Part shown: piece by piece, positions 16,125-23,914 of the stretch
Layout: every line of letters starts with the position of its first letter
How positions within the stretch are numbered: position 1 is the stretch's first letter
NCBI GenBank assembly: GCA_910578465.1
Contig: CAJTPW010000001.1
Span: 1 to 64,000 of the forward strand
DNA length: 64,000 bases
DNA from: an uncultured Vampirovibrio sp.
GTDB taxonomy: Bacteria; Cyanobacteriota; Vampirovibrionia; Gastranaerophilales; Gastranaerophilaceae
Direction: 5' to 3'
Notes under the pieces: model-generated
What the model saw: only the letters and a program-made list of their open reading frames with translations
What the model was told of the DNA's origin: nothing
Databases searched by the model: none
Program-made: the position numbers and the translations under genes

Positions 16125-16598
16125 TTATGCAGGCTTATTATCGTTTTTGTGTTCTGCTTTGTAAACAATTTTGCTTGCAATAAGAGGGGTTAGAATTCTT
16201 TTTGCAAAAAGGGTTGCAACAATCATTGTTGAAATAGCGCTAAAAGAAGATTTTGCGGCATTGAATATTTTTTTATCGTCTAAAACGGGCTTAAACAGTT
16301 TTTTTGCAATTCCATCCTGTAATTTTTCATTAGACATTAAAAACCCTGTTGAAATCTGTACAAGAGCAGTCGTGATTCCTGTTGCCATATCCATATGGGC
16401 AGAAAATTTCTTTTTATCTTCAGGGATATTATCGTTTTCAAGAGTGTTTTTCACGCGAAGCCCGTATGCAAAGACATCTTTCGCAACGCTTGTTAAAAGC
16501 AGGGTTCTTGTTAAAAACTTCGGATTATCGCATTTTTGTATGTGATTTGTCATAAGTTTTGAATTTGCAATGTTTGATAAAATTCCTGCAATTTTCAT
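16125..16598 (-). CDS. Hypothetical membrane protein, lineage family with SVAKDVFAYG motif
   Basis: A 157-residue product with two hydrophobic stretches (about 84-102, ITTALVQISTGF, and 120-140, SFSAISTMIVATLFAKRIL). The stretch LLLTSVAKDVFAYGLRVKNT resembles KIAKDIFVYAPKGMQGSKN in the large protein encoded at 42.8 kb, suggesting a shared family. It overlaps the upstream gene by four bases (ATGA), so they are translationally coupled. Function is unknown; no catalytic motif is visible. Confidence 0.6.
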   Translation of the reverse strand: MKIAGILSNIANSKLMTNHIQKCDNPKFLTRTLLLTSVAKDVFAYGLRVKNTLENDNIPEDKKKFSAHMDMATGITTALVQISTGFLMSNEKLQDGIAKKLFKPVLDDKKIFNAAKSSFSAISTMIVATLFAKRILTPLIASKIVYKAEHKNDNKPA

Positions 16599-17407
16599 TG
16601 TGCACCGCCTTTCTTTAAATTATTCATAAAGGCGTGGATTGAAATATGATTGCTTGCACTGCCTCCGTGTGCCGCATAAATTCCCTGTTTTATAATATTC
16701 AGTTTTTCCTTGATACCAAGAGATTGTTTTTCATAAATTTTATCCATAACAATCGGATGGAGCTTGTTTTCAAGCGCACATATTAAAGGTGTTAAAACGA
16801 TTGCTGCAATAAAACACAATCTGTTTTGAAGATGGTAAAGTTTCTTATGCGCCGTTCCGTAATCCTGAAATGCTTTTTTTGTAATTACTTTAGATTTTTC
16901 GGGCAATGTTTCAAATAAATCTTCGGCGCTCTCCGTAATTTTTCTTGAAAGACCTTTTGTATTTATTGCATTAATGATTTTGTCGGCATTTTTTGCATTT
17001 TTTGAATCTTCTTTTGCCGCATCTTTTAGCGTGGATGTAAAACTGTCTTTATAAAATTTTTCATTATACTGTTTGTTTTGTCCTTTATCAAGAAGCCCTT
17101 TATTTGCCGCTTTTTCAATTGCTTTTGACCCCAAAAGAAGTACGGGGACTTCAAGTGCAAGCTGAATTATTGCGGCAACGGGGTTTTTCAGGGCGGAATA
17201 TTCCTTCTTTTCAACAGGCTCCTTGCTTGCAAGCATTATAACCGCAGGTACAACAATTGCCTTACCGAGAAAATCAAATGCTATGCTTGCACCTTCGCCT
17301 ATACCTTCAATGTTTGCAAAGGTTTTTGCCGCATTTTTCTGTATAGCGGCAAGACCGCCCTTGAAGGCAGGTTTAGTATTATTTGCGCTAATCCTGTTAA
17401 TATTCAT
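16595..17407 (-). CDS. Hypothetical membrane protein with N-terminal FKG motif
   Basis: A 270-residue product starting MNINRISANNTKPAFKGG. The PAFKG at residues 13-17 matches short N-terminal F-x-G motifs in several other proteins here (see findings). Hydrophobic stretches lie at about 44-62 (IAFDFLGKAIVVPAVIML), 76-96 (NPVAAIIQLALEVPVLLLG) and 195-215 (LCFIAAIVLTPLICAL). The rest is charged and helical. It has no Sec-type signal peptide. It is the first gene of a two-gene operon with the 157-residue protein. I do not recognise a named family. Confidence 0.6.
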   Translation of the reverse strand: MNINRISANNTKPAFKGGLAAIQKNAAKTFANIEGIGEGASIAFDFLGKAIVVPAVIMLASKEPVEKKEYSALKNPVAAIIQLALEVPVLLLGSKAIEKAANKGLLDKGQNKQYNEKFYKDSFTSTLKDAAKEDSKNAKNADKIINAINTKGLSRKITESAEDLFETLPEKSKVITKKAFQDYGTAHKKLYHLQNRLCFIAAIVLTPLICALENKLHPIVMDKIYEKQSLGIKEKLNIIKQGIYAAHGGSASNHISIHAFMNNLKKGGAQ

Positions 17408-17480
17408 TGTTCTTTTGATTTAAAAATGCTGAATAATTTTTTTTGCTTGCGAATGTCTTTTAAAAGAGGGCTCTATAGAG

Positions 17481-17876
17481 CTATTTTTGGATAATTTCAA
17501 TTTCGTTTCCATCGGGGTCTTTAATAAAGGCAATTTTTTTGATTTTTTCACTGCCGTCTGCCCCTTTTAATTTTAATTCATAAGGTTCATACAAAAATTC
17601 GTATCCAAGAGATTTGATATGGTCTGAAAATTCATCCATATTGCTTGTTGCAAAAGCAAAATGTCCGAAGCAATTTCCATTTTCATATCCGTCTTTTGGG
17701 GTTTCAAAATTATTTGTAAGTTCAATCTCGGGCGCTCCGTCATATTCTGCAAGAAAGTAGAGCTCGCAATCGTCCAGAGTCTTTTTGTCTTGAATTTTAA
17801 GCCCTAAAACGTCTTGATAAAAATCGAGTGATTTTTTGATATCTTTAACTCTTATCATTGAATGTAAAAATTTCAT
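17481..17876 (-). CDS. gloA: Glyoxalase I-like (VOC family) protein
   Basis: A 131-residue cytoplasmic protein of the vicinal-oxygen-chelate fold, the size of bacterial lactoylglutathione lyase. The four expected metal ligands are visible: His5 (FLHSMIRV), a Glu in PEIELTNN, a His in CFGHFAFAT and a Glu in GNEIEII. The fold phrases SLDFYQDVLGLKI and IKDPDGNEIEII are standard. It probably detoxifies methylglyoxal, but VOC enzymes are diverse and the organism may lack glutathione, so the thiol cofactor is uncertain. An AGGAGG-like sequence precedes the start. Confidence 0.88.
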   Translation of the reverse strand: MKFLHSMIRVKDIKKSLDFYQDVLGLKIQDKKTLDDCELYFLAEYDGAPEIELTNNFETPKDGYENGNCFGHFAFATSNMDEFSDHIKSLGYEFLYEPYELKLKGADGSEKIKKIAFIKDPDGNEIEIIQK

Positions 17877-17983
17877 TTTTAACCTCCTAAAATCATTACT
17901 TATTTAAACCATGGAAAAGATATGCTTGCAAGATGGAAAAGACTGATTTGGATAAAAAATTATATGATATATATGATAATCAA

Positions 17984-18021
17984 AAAAAACTCCCTAAACT
18001 TTGACATTCAAGGAGTTTTTT
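17984..18021 (-). terminator. Terminator of tuf
   Basis: Arms AAAAAACTCC and GGAGTTTTTT flank an 18-base loop about 27 bases after the tuf stop. Read on the minus strand it ends in a T-run. The A/T symmetry would let it work in both directions. Confidence 0.88.
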
Positions 18022-18048
18022 AAAGTGTTTAACTAAATGTTGCAGAAA

Positions 18049-19257
18049 TTATTCGATAATTTTGTCTACAACACCTGCGCCAACTGTTCTACCGCCTTCT
18101 CTGATAGCGAATCTCATACCTTGTTCGATAGCTACAGGAGCGATAAGTTCAACGTCCATAACTACGTTATCACCGGGCATTACCATTTCGCCTTCGAATT
18201 TGATTGAACCGGTTACGTCAGTTGTTCTGATGTAGAACTGAGGACGGTATCCGGGGAAGAACGGAGTATGACGTCCGCCTTCGTCTTTTGTTAGAACGTA
18301 AACGTTAGCTGTGAATTTTGTATGCGGGTGAATTGAACCCGGTTTAGCAAGAACCTGACCTCTTTGGATATCTTTTTTGTCGATACCGCGAAGAAGAGCA
18401 CCGATGTTGTCACCTGCTTGACCTTGGTCAAGAAGTTTTCTGAACATTTCAACACCTGTTACGGTTGATTTTTTAGTTTCGCCGAAACCAACGATTTCAA
18501 CTTCGTCACCAACTTTAACAATACCACGTTCAACACGGCCTGTAGCAACAGTACCACGACCTGTGATGGAGAATACGTCTTCAACAGGCATTAGGAACGG
18601 TTTGTCAAGGTCACGAACAGGGGTCGGAATGTAGCTGTCGATAGCATCCATAAGTTCCCAAATTTTGTCAACCCATTTATCATCACCACGTTTAACTGAT
18701 GAGTTAGCTTGAACTGCTTCTAAAGCTTTTAAAGCTGAACCTTTAACGAAAGGAATGTTGTCGCCGTCAAATTCGTATGAGCTCAACATTTCGCGAACTT
18801 CCATTTCAACCAATTCTAAAAGTTCTTCATCATCAACCATATCGCATTTGTTCATAAATACAACAAGTCTGGGTACACCAACTTGGCGAGCAAGAAGGAT
18901 GTGTTCACGAGTCTGAGGCATTGCACCGTCTGTTGCAGCAACTACAAGAATTGCGCCGTCCATCTGAGCAGCACCTGTAATCATGTTTTTAACGTAGTCG
19001 GCGTGGCCCGGGCAGTCAACGTGTGCATAGTGTCTTGTTTCTGTTTCGTATTCAACGTGTGCAGTTGAAATGGTGATACCACGAGCTTTTTCTTCAGGAG
19101 CAGCGTCGATTTCATCGAATTTCTTAGCTTCTGCCTGACCTGCTGCAGCCATACAACCTGTAATTGCAGCTGTTAAAGTTGTTTTACCGTGGTCTACGTG
19201 ACCGATGGTACCAACGTTAACGTGCGGCTTGGTTCTTTCAAATTTTTCTCTAGCCAT
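18049..19257 (-). CDS. tuf: Elongation factor Tu
   Basis: The GTPase that delivers aminoacyl-tRNA to the ribosome. The 402-residue protein shows GHVDHGKTTL (G1), RGITISTAHVEYET (switch I), VDCPGHADYVKNM (G3), FMNKCDMV (G4) and KGSALKALE (G5). Domains 2 and 3 follow, ending GVVDKIIE. AAGGAG lies about ten bases before the ATG. Codon choice is biased compared with neighbours, as expected for high expression. It lies just downstream of the Thr-Thr-Tyr tRNA cluster on the same strand, the ancestral tRNA-tufB arrangement also known from E. coli. It is not in a str operon with fusA here. Confidence 0.99.
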   Translation of the reverse strand: MAREKFERTKPHVNVGTIGHVDHGKTTLTAAITGCMAAAGQAEAKKFDEIDAAPEEKARGITISTAHVEYETETRHYAHVDCPGHADYVKNMITGAAQMDGAILVVAATDGAMPQTREHILLARQVGVPRLVVFMNKCDMVDDEELLELVEMEVREMLSSYEFDGDNIPFVKGSALKALEAVQANSSVKRGDDKWVDKIWELMDAIDSYIPTPVRDLDKPFLMPVEDVFSITGRGTVATGRVERGIVKVGDEVEIVGFGETKKSTVTGVEMFRKLLDQGQAGDNIGALLRGIDKKDIQRGQVLAKPGSIHPHTKFTANVYVLTKDEGGRHTPFFPGYRPQFYIRTTDVTGSIKFEGEMVMPGDNVVMDVELIAPVAIEQGMRFAIREGGRTVGAGVVDKIIE

Positions 19258-19331
19258 AAGATTTGATTCTCCTTTTTGTATTTTTATTTGGGTTTATTTT
19301 TTAAATAGTGATAGTTTTTATAATTAGAAAA

Positions 19332-19414
19332 TGGGCAGAGGTGGATTCGAACCACCGTAGTCTCGCGACGGCAGATTTACAGTCTGCTCCCTTTAGCCAC
19401 TCGGGCATCTACCC
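19332..19414 (-). tRNA. tRNA-Tyr (anticodon GTA)
   Basis: The minus strand reads GGGTAGATGCCCGAGTGGCT at its 5-prime end and folds as a class II tRNA with a long variable arm. The anticodon loop ACTGTAAAT carries GTA. The acceptor arms GGGTAGA and TCTGCCC pair, with discriminator A. CCA is not encoded. It is the tRNA nearest to tuf. Confidence 0.95.
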
Positions 19415-19549
19415 ATATTTTTGATTTTAAATGTTCAATTGTTGGTTTGTCTTTTGGTATACGCTCCGAGTGGCGGGTTTTTTAATTTACTTTGTCCAAT
19501 CGTCAAAAACTTGACATTTAGTCAACTTTTTTCCTTGGCCCCTTCGCTT

Positions 19550-19626
19550 ACTCGGGCATCTACCCATATTTTGATTTTAATGTACGGTTATTGGTCTGTT
19601 TAATGTGCAATTTTATTTTGGTATAC
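19550..19626 (-). repeat. Duplicated 5-prime piece of tRNA-Tyr with its leader
   Basis: ACTCGGGCATCTACCC plus the following A/T-rich stretch up to GGTATAC repeats 19399-19462, which is the D-arm/acceptor half of tRNA-Tyr and its upstream leader. Homology can be followed a little into the tRNA (CCCTT-GC-ACTCGGG). The rest of the tRNA is missing, so it is a 5-prime-half tRNA remnant. Between the copies is a spacer with the palindrome TTGACATTTAGTCAA (19511-19525). Confidence 0.75.
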
Positions 19627-19636
19627 ATATCAAAAA

Positions 19637-19708
19637 TGCCCATGACGAGATTTGAACTCGTGGCCTCTCCCTTACCAAGGGAGTGCGCTACCCCTGCGCC
19701 ACATGGGC
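19637..19708 (-). tRNA. tRNA-Thr (anticodon GGT)
   Basis: The 72-base minus-strand sequence begins GCCCATGTGGCGCAGGGGTA. The anticodon arm CTCCC-TTGGTAA-GGGAG carries GGT. The T arm contains GTTCAAATC and the acceptor arms GCCCATG and CATGGGC pair, with discriminator A. CCA is not encoded. Confidence 0.95.
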
Positions 19709-19791
19709 TTGATGGTTTCTTTAGCCTTTGGCTAAGGGAGTGCTTCCTCTCATAAAAACATGACATTCAGTCAGCTTTTTATTCGGCAGAG

Positions 19792-19811
19792 TCCCTGCGC
19801 CACATGGGCTT
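19792..19811 (-). repeat. Duplicated 5-prime piece of tRNA-Thr(GGT)
   Basis: CCCTGCGCCACATGGGCTT repeats the 5-prime (D-arm/acceptor) end of tRNA-Thr at 19692-19710. The intervening 80 bases contain AAGGGAGTGC, another scrap of the anticodon arm, and TGACATTCAGTCA (19761-19773), a near copy of the palindrome beside the tRNA-Tyr remnant. Confidence 0.75.
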
Positions 19812-19873
19812 ACGACCCCTGCCGCAAAGGCGGGTTGAACAATTTTGATTTTAATGTGCAATTTTGAAAAATT

Positions 19874-19945
19874 AGCCGATGATGGGACTCGAACCCGCAA
19901 CCTACGGTTTACAAAACCGTTGCTCTACCATTGAGCTACATCGGC
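19874..19945 (-). tRNA. tRNA-Thr (anticodon TGT)
   Basis: The minus strand begins GCCGATGTAGCTCAATGGTA. The anticodon arm ACGGT-TTTGTAA-ACCGT carries TGT, and the T arm contains GGTTCGAGTC. The acceptor arms GCCGATG and CATCGGC pair. The discriminator appears to be T, and CCA is not encoded. It is the first tRNA of the cluster leading to tuf. Confidence 0.95.
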
Positions 19946-20058
19946 ATTTTCGCTGTGATAACAAAAATTTGTAATTACAAGCATATTTTCAATAGCTACA
20001 TGCTATCCAAGACAAAACAAACTGTCAAGTAATTTCTGTTTAATTTATAATTTATTTA

Positions 20059-20997
20059 TCAAATATCAACCAAATTGCGGATAAAAAGTTTAATTGTGAA
20101 ATTATTATGAAGGCCGTATTTGCTTAAATATTTTCTGCAAAATGCGTAAAACTCCCCTCTGTTTTTGAGATTTTTAAATTTTCTTGCCCAAAAAAGACAA
20201 ATATCCAGACAATTTTTTGCATAAATTTTTTCTATAAGTTTAAAATCATGACATTTTTTAATAATTTCATCGCTTTCTAAAAGCGCATTGATTACTTCAT
20301 TATCCCAATCGTATTTTCCTTCTTTTAAAAATTGCTTATGTCCTTTTCTGTAAAAATAAACTGGTTTTTTGCATAAAAGAATTTTTTCAGTGCTTGAAAC
20401 CGCTTTATAAAAAAAAGGTAAATCTTCTGCAAGGCGTGCTTCCGTAAATTTTATTCCGTTTTTAATAAGAAAATCCCTTTTGTATATTTTAGCCCATGGT
20501 TCAAAATTTCCTTTCAATACTTCACCTTTGGTTGTGCTGATATTCAGGAAATTTTTTTCAGGTATGAATTTTTTCAACGGAAAATAAAGTTTTATGTCAT
20601 TTTTATGTTCGCGAATAACATAGTACGGTGCAAATATAATATCTGCCTCAAGACCATTTTTGCAGTATGCGGAATGCCATACATCGTAAAAGTTTTGAAG
20701 TGCGTCTTTATCCAAAATATCATCAGAATCGAGGAATGCAATATGTTTTCCTCTTGCTTTTTCAATTCCGAAATTTCTTGAAAATGCGGGACCTGAATTT
20801 TTATTGTTAAAAATCTTTAATTTTTCATCTTTGAATTCAGTAAGAATTTTTGTTGTGGAATCATTGGAGCCGTCGTTTACAACAATGATTTCGTATTTCC
20901 CCTTAAAGCTTTGAGAAACAGCGCTTTCTATACATTCTTTAATATATTTTTCGCCGTTAAAAACAGGGATGATTATACTGAATTCCGTTTCGTTCAT
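20059..20997 (-). CDS. Family 2 glycosyltransferase
   Basis: A 312-residue GT-A fold enzyme that transfers a sugar from a nucleotide donor. It starts FSIIIPVFNGEKYIKECIESAVSQ, has the diphosphate-binding VVNDGSNDSTTKIL, then NSGPAFSRNFGIEKARGKHIAFLDSDD with the metal-binding DSDD. The C-terminal third is helical and basic (KNCLDICLFWARKFKNLKNRG). No membrane segment is evident, so it acts at the cytoplasmic face, likely in surface polysaccharide or glycolipid synthesis. Neither a polysaccharide cluster nor an acceptor clue is present. It is divergent from the large acidic protein gene. Confidence 0.9.
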   Translation of the reverse strand: MNETEFSIIIPVFNGEKYIKECIESAVSQSFKGKYEIIVVNDGSNDSTTKILTEFKDEKLKIFNNKNSGPAFSRNFGIEKARGKHIAFLDSDDILDKDALQNFYDVWHSAYCKNGLEADIIFAPYYVIREHKNDIKLYFPLKKFIPEKNFLNISTTKGEVLKGNFEPWAKIYKRDFLIKNGIKFTEARLAEDLPFFYKAVSSTEKILLCKKPVYFYRKGHKQFLKEGKYDWDNEVINALLESDEIIKKCHDFKLIEKIYAKNCLDICLFWARKFKNLKNRGEFYAFCRKYLSKYGLHNNFTIKLFIRNLVDI

Positions 20998-21006
20998 GAT
21001 TTATAT

Positions 21007-21034
21007 TTTACAATAAATTTGTATGTTGTATAAT
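21007..21034 (+). promoter_or_regulatory. Sigma-70-type promoter of the large acidic protein gene
   Basis: TTTACA (21007-21012), a 16-base spacer and TATAAT (21029-21034). Transcription would start near 21041, downstream of the ATG at 21023, which argues for the later start at 21083. Confidence 0.5.
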
Positions 21035-21082
21035 AAATTTATTAATAATTTACGGAAAATATGGGATTTTAAAGCGAAGCGA

Positions 21083-23893
21083 ATGAGAGTTATTCAAACC
21101 AAAAATAATACTATAAGACTTATTTTTAACCCGAAAACCGACGGGCTTTGCCTTAGCGATTTTTTAATCGTAAGAGACGGCGAAGATAATTTTTTGGGGC
21201 AGATTATTGAAATATATGATGATAAATTTAATGCCGAAGAAAATGTCGCAACAATAAGGCTCGTATATAGAATTTTGCCTGATCAGCAGGTTGTACCGTA
21301 TGATAACTTTACTCCTTCGCGCGAATGTGAAATCGCAAAGATTAAAATCGAAGAAATTGAAAAATGTGTAAATATTGAAAAAGACACTGTTCCATTCGGG
21401 TTCAGCACCAAAAACGATAAAATCGTCAATATAAATCTGGACTTTTTTAATAATAATCCCGTTGTTTTTGCGGATAAGCTTGATGAAGTAAATTGCGCGT
21501 TTGAAAATATTGCACAAAAATTAAAATCGCATAAAAAAGTTATTGCAATTGACTATACGGGAAATCTTAATATTAAAAATGCCAAAAGAATTAAGGCAAT
21601 AAAAGATTTTAAGCTCCCTCTGGATTTCTATTCGCTGGATTACATCTGGGAGAAAGCCCTTGGCCATGCTCCTCTGGATGTTCAAACAGAGCTTGAAGAC
21701 ACGTTTATCGAATTAAAAGAATTTGTAAATTCAACCGAAGATAAATATATCCCGTTTCCAAGATTTATCAAGGTAATAGAGCAGCAATACAAGGCAACTC
21801 CTGCCCTCGGGCTTAAAATGCTTTTAAATAAGCTTAAAAGATTCTGGAATGAAGGGTTGTTTAGCCGCTCTAAAAAAGAATTTCAATCAATCTCAAAGGC
21901 TATAGCAAAAGAAGATGCCGTAATCATTGATTTTTCAGGTCTTAAACTTGAATGGCACAAGGATTTTCTTGAATTTGCAATCAGGCAGATAAAAGATACG
22001 GAAGCTTATCTTTTACTGAGGTTTAATGAAAACAATTCAAACCCTGAAATAATCAGCGATTTATATTTAAATAATCCGAAGTTAAATATTATATCGAGTG
22101 TTTCATACGGTTTTGCAAAATTACCGCATTTAATGGAACATATTAAAAACTTTATTTTATATAAAACATTGAATCCGAGGCGTGATTTCGGCTTTGCAAA
22201 TTCACAAATTGCAGCACTTAATCCTTCGGCATTTCTGGTTTTTGGTGAAGATACAAAAGATTTTATGTTCACCTTGAAAAATTACATTTTTGATGAAGAA
22301 GATTTAAATAAATTTGAAGATAAGAAAATTTATATTGATTTAAATCTTGAGCTGGAAGAGATGACATCCGTTGAGTTTGCAGGCGGGGATTTTGAGCTGA
22401 AAAACGTTCATATTCAATCTGCTCCAAAATCTTCTCAAAATCTGCGGCTTGCAGATGAAGTAACGCTTGAAGAGGTTATGCCGGAGGCTGCTGATAGCAC
22501 CGAAAAAAAGATTGATGAAAATATAGAGGGTGAAAATATTTCTTCTTCAGAAGGTTTTATCGAAGAAGAGATTTTAGAAGCCGCCGTTGAAGATGAAAAC
22601 GGTGATGAACTTCAGGAAGAAGAAACTTTCAATGAAGAAGAGCCGCAAGAAACTTCCTGCGTTCTTGAAGAAGCTGACAGTTCAACAGAAGAAAAAAAAT
22701 CCGACATTGTGCCCGATATTGTATCCAATCATTTGAATGCGGCCGTGAACGATGCTGTCGGTAATATGCAAGAAGATACGGAAGATAATTCCGATGTGGC
22801 AGAACTTATTGAAGCGAGTCTCAAGAATGATGAAGAATACATAAAAGAAATCGAGAAAGAAGAACAGGAGCTTGATAAAGAGGGTGAAGATGTTTCAGCA
22901 GTACCTGAGATTCCTGTTGCGGAAGAAGATTTGGATTATTTTATTAATCCAAATGAAGAGCAAAATGACGAGCAAAATGACACTACAGAGGACAGTGAAT
23001 CTGTAGATGAAGTTATAACACCCGATATGATTGAAAATGCAGCCCTTAATGAAAATCTGAACGAAGAGCTGAATAAAGAATTCGGCGGGGAATTTGCGGA
23101 TGAAAATGTGTCGCAGGCAAAAGAAGAAAGCGCTGAAAATCTTAAAGAAGACGAAACTTCTCTTAAAGATTTGCAGGATGAAGCACACACTGATGTCGAA
23201 GTGAAAGAAGTTTTAGAGGAAAAAAACGGTAGTGAAGAAGAAACTGAAGAAACTGCCACTGCCATAAAGCCCTCCGTCGTTAATGAAGAAGCGGCTTTAG
23301 AAACTTCCAAAGAACAAGTTTTGCATGATACCGAAAAAACGGAAGAATTCGGGATAGGAAACGAGTCTGTTAAAGATGTAAAGAAAAATCCCGATGAGGC
23401 TATAATCATTGTAAAAGAAAAGCCGATTTTAAAAATCGATGATTTTACGGAAGATGAGCCAAAAAATGAGACAGAGTCTACAGTTGCCCAATCTGAGTCA
23501 GGCAATAAAGAAGAGGAAGAAGTTTCACTGAAGGAGCTTGCTCAAAAATCAATTGAAGCAAGATTTGAAGAGGTGATTGGCGAAACAAAGAAGGCTAACG
23601 TGTCAAAAAATCAGCTTAAAATAAATGAAAACGTATCAATAGACCTTGATAAAATAAAGCTGCAAAGCCAAAATGCCGAAACCACTCTTCCGATATTTAA
23701 TAATGAAGAGACGGATGAAGAATCTTATGAGCATGAATTTTTTGAAGGAATGAAGGTTTCGCATCAAAAATACGGCACAGGAAGTATTTTAAAGGTTGTA
23801 AAATATTCAAACAGGTGCTTACTTCAAATTGAATTTGAAAATTCGGGCAAAAGACTTCTGGATCCAAAGATTGCAAAGATTAAGCCCGAATAA
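21083..23893 (+). CDS. Large acidic protein with HerA-like N-terminal region and UvrD/PcrA-type C-terminal tudor domain
   Basis: About 936 residues from the ATG at 21083; an in-frame ATG at 21023 is possible but lies upstream of the predicted transcription start. The first 110 residues look like a beta-barrel (CLSDFLIVRDGEDNFLGQIIEI, TIRLVYRILPDQQVVPYD), similar to the HAS barrel of HerA/FtsK-like ATPases. The next 330 resemble an ATPase fold that has lost its P-loop (no GxxGxGK[ST]); AVIIDFSGLKLEW may be the Walker B strand. About 390 residues of Glu/Asp-rich, probably disordered sequence follow. The last 55 (FEGMKVSHQKYGTGSILKV, CLLQIEFENSGKRLLDPKIAKI) match the C-terminal tudor-like domain of PcrA/UvrD that contacts RNA polymerase. 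Function is unknown; a transcription- or DNA-linked scaffold is plausible. Confidence 0.6.
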   Translation: MRVIQTKNNTIRLIFNPKTDGLCLSDFLIVRDGEDNFLGQIIEIYDDKFNAEENVATIRLVYRILPDQQVVPYDNFTPSRECEIAKIKIEEIEKCVNIEKDTVPFGFSTKNDKIVNINLDFFNNNPVVFADKLDEVNCAFENIAQKLKSHKKVIAIDYTGNLNIKNAKRIKAIKDFKLPLDFYSLDYIWEKALGHAPLDVQTELEDTFIELKEFVNSTEDKYIPFPRFIKVIEQQYKATPALGLKMLLNKLKRFWNEGLFSRSKKEFQSISKAIAKEDAVIIDFSGLKLEWHKDFLEFAIRQIKDTEAYLLLRFNENNSNPEIISDLYLNNPKLNIISSVSYGFAKLPHLMEHIKNFILYKTLNPRRDFGFANSQIAALNPSAFLVFGEDTKDFMFTLKNYIFDEEDLNKFEDKKIYIDLNLELEEMTSVEFAGGDFELKNVHIQSAPKSSQNLRLADEVTLEEVMPEAADSTEKKIDENIEGENISSSEGFIEEEILEAAVEDENGDELQEEETFNEEEPQETSCVLEEADSSTEEKKSDIVPDIVSNHLNAAVNDAVGNMQEDTEDNSDVAELIEASLKNDEEYIKEIEKEEQELDKEGEDVSAVPEIPVAEEDLDYFINPNEEQNDEQNDTTEDSESVDEVITPDMIENAALNENLNEELNKEFGGEFADENVSQAKEESAENLKEDETSLKDLQDEAHTDVEVKEVLEEKNGSEEETEETATAIKPSVVNEEAALETSKEQVLHDTEKTEEFGIGNESVKDVKKNPDEAIIIVKEKPILKIDDFTEDEPKNETESTVAQSESGNKEEEEVSLKELAQKSIEARFEEVIGETKKANVSKNQLKINENVSIDLDKIKLQSQNAETTLPIFNNEETDEESYEHEFFEGMKVSHQKYGTGSILKVVKYSNRCLLQIEFENSGKRLLDPKIAKIKPE

Positions 23894-23914
23894 AGTTTTG
23901 TTTAATTAAGAACT

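Noticed and set aside
19560..19766. 68-residue minus-strand ORF in the tRNA cluster
   Set aside because: It is translated from tRNA-Thr and the duplicated tRNA fragments.
22936..23505. 189-residue Ser-rich minus-strand ORF
   Set aside because: Antisense to the Glu/Asp-rich codons (GAA, GAT) of the acidic protein, which read as Ser/Phe on the other strand.
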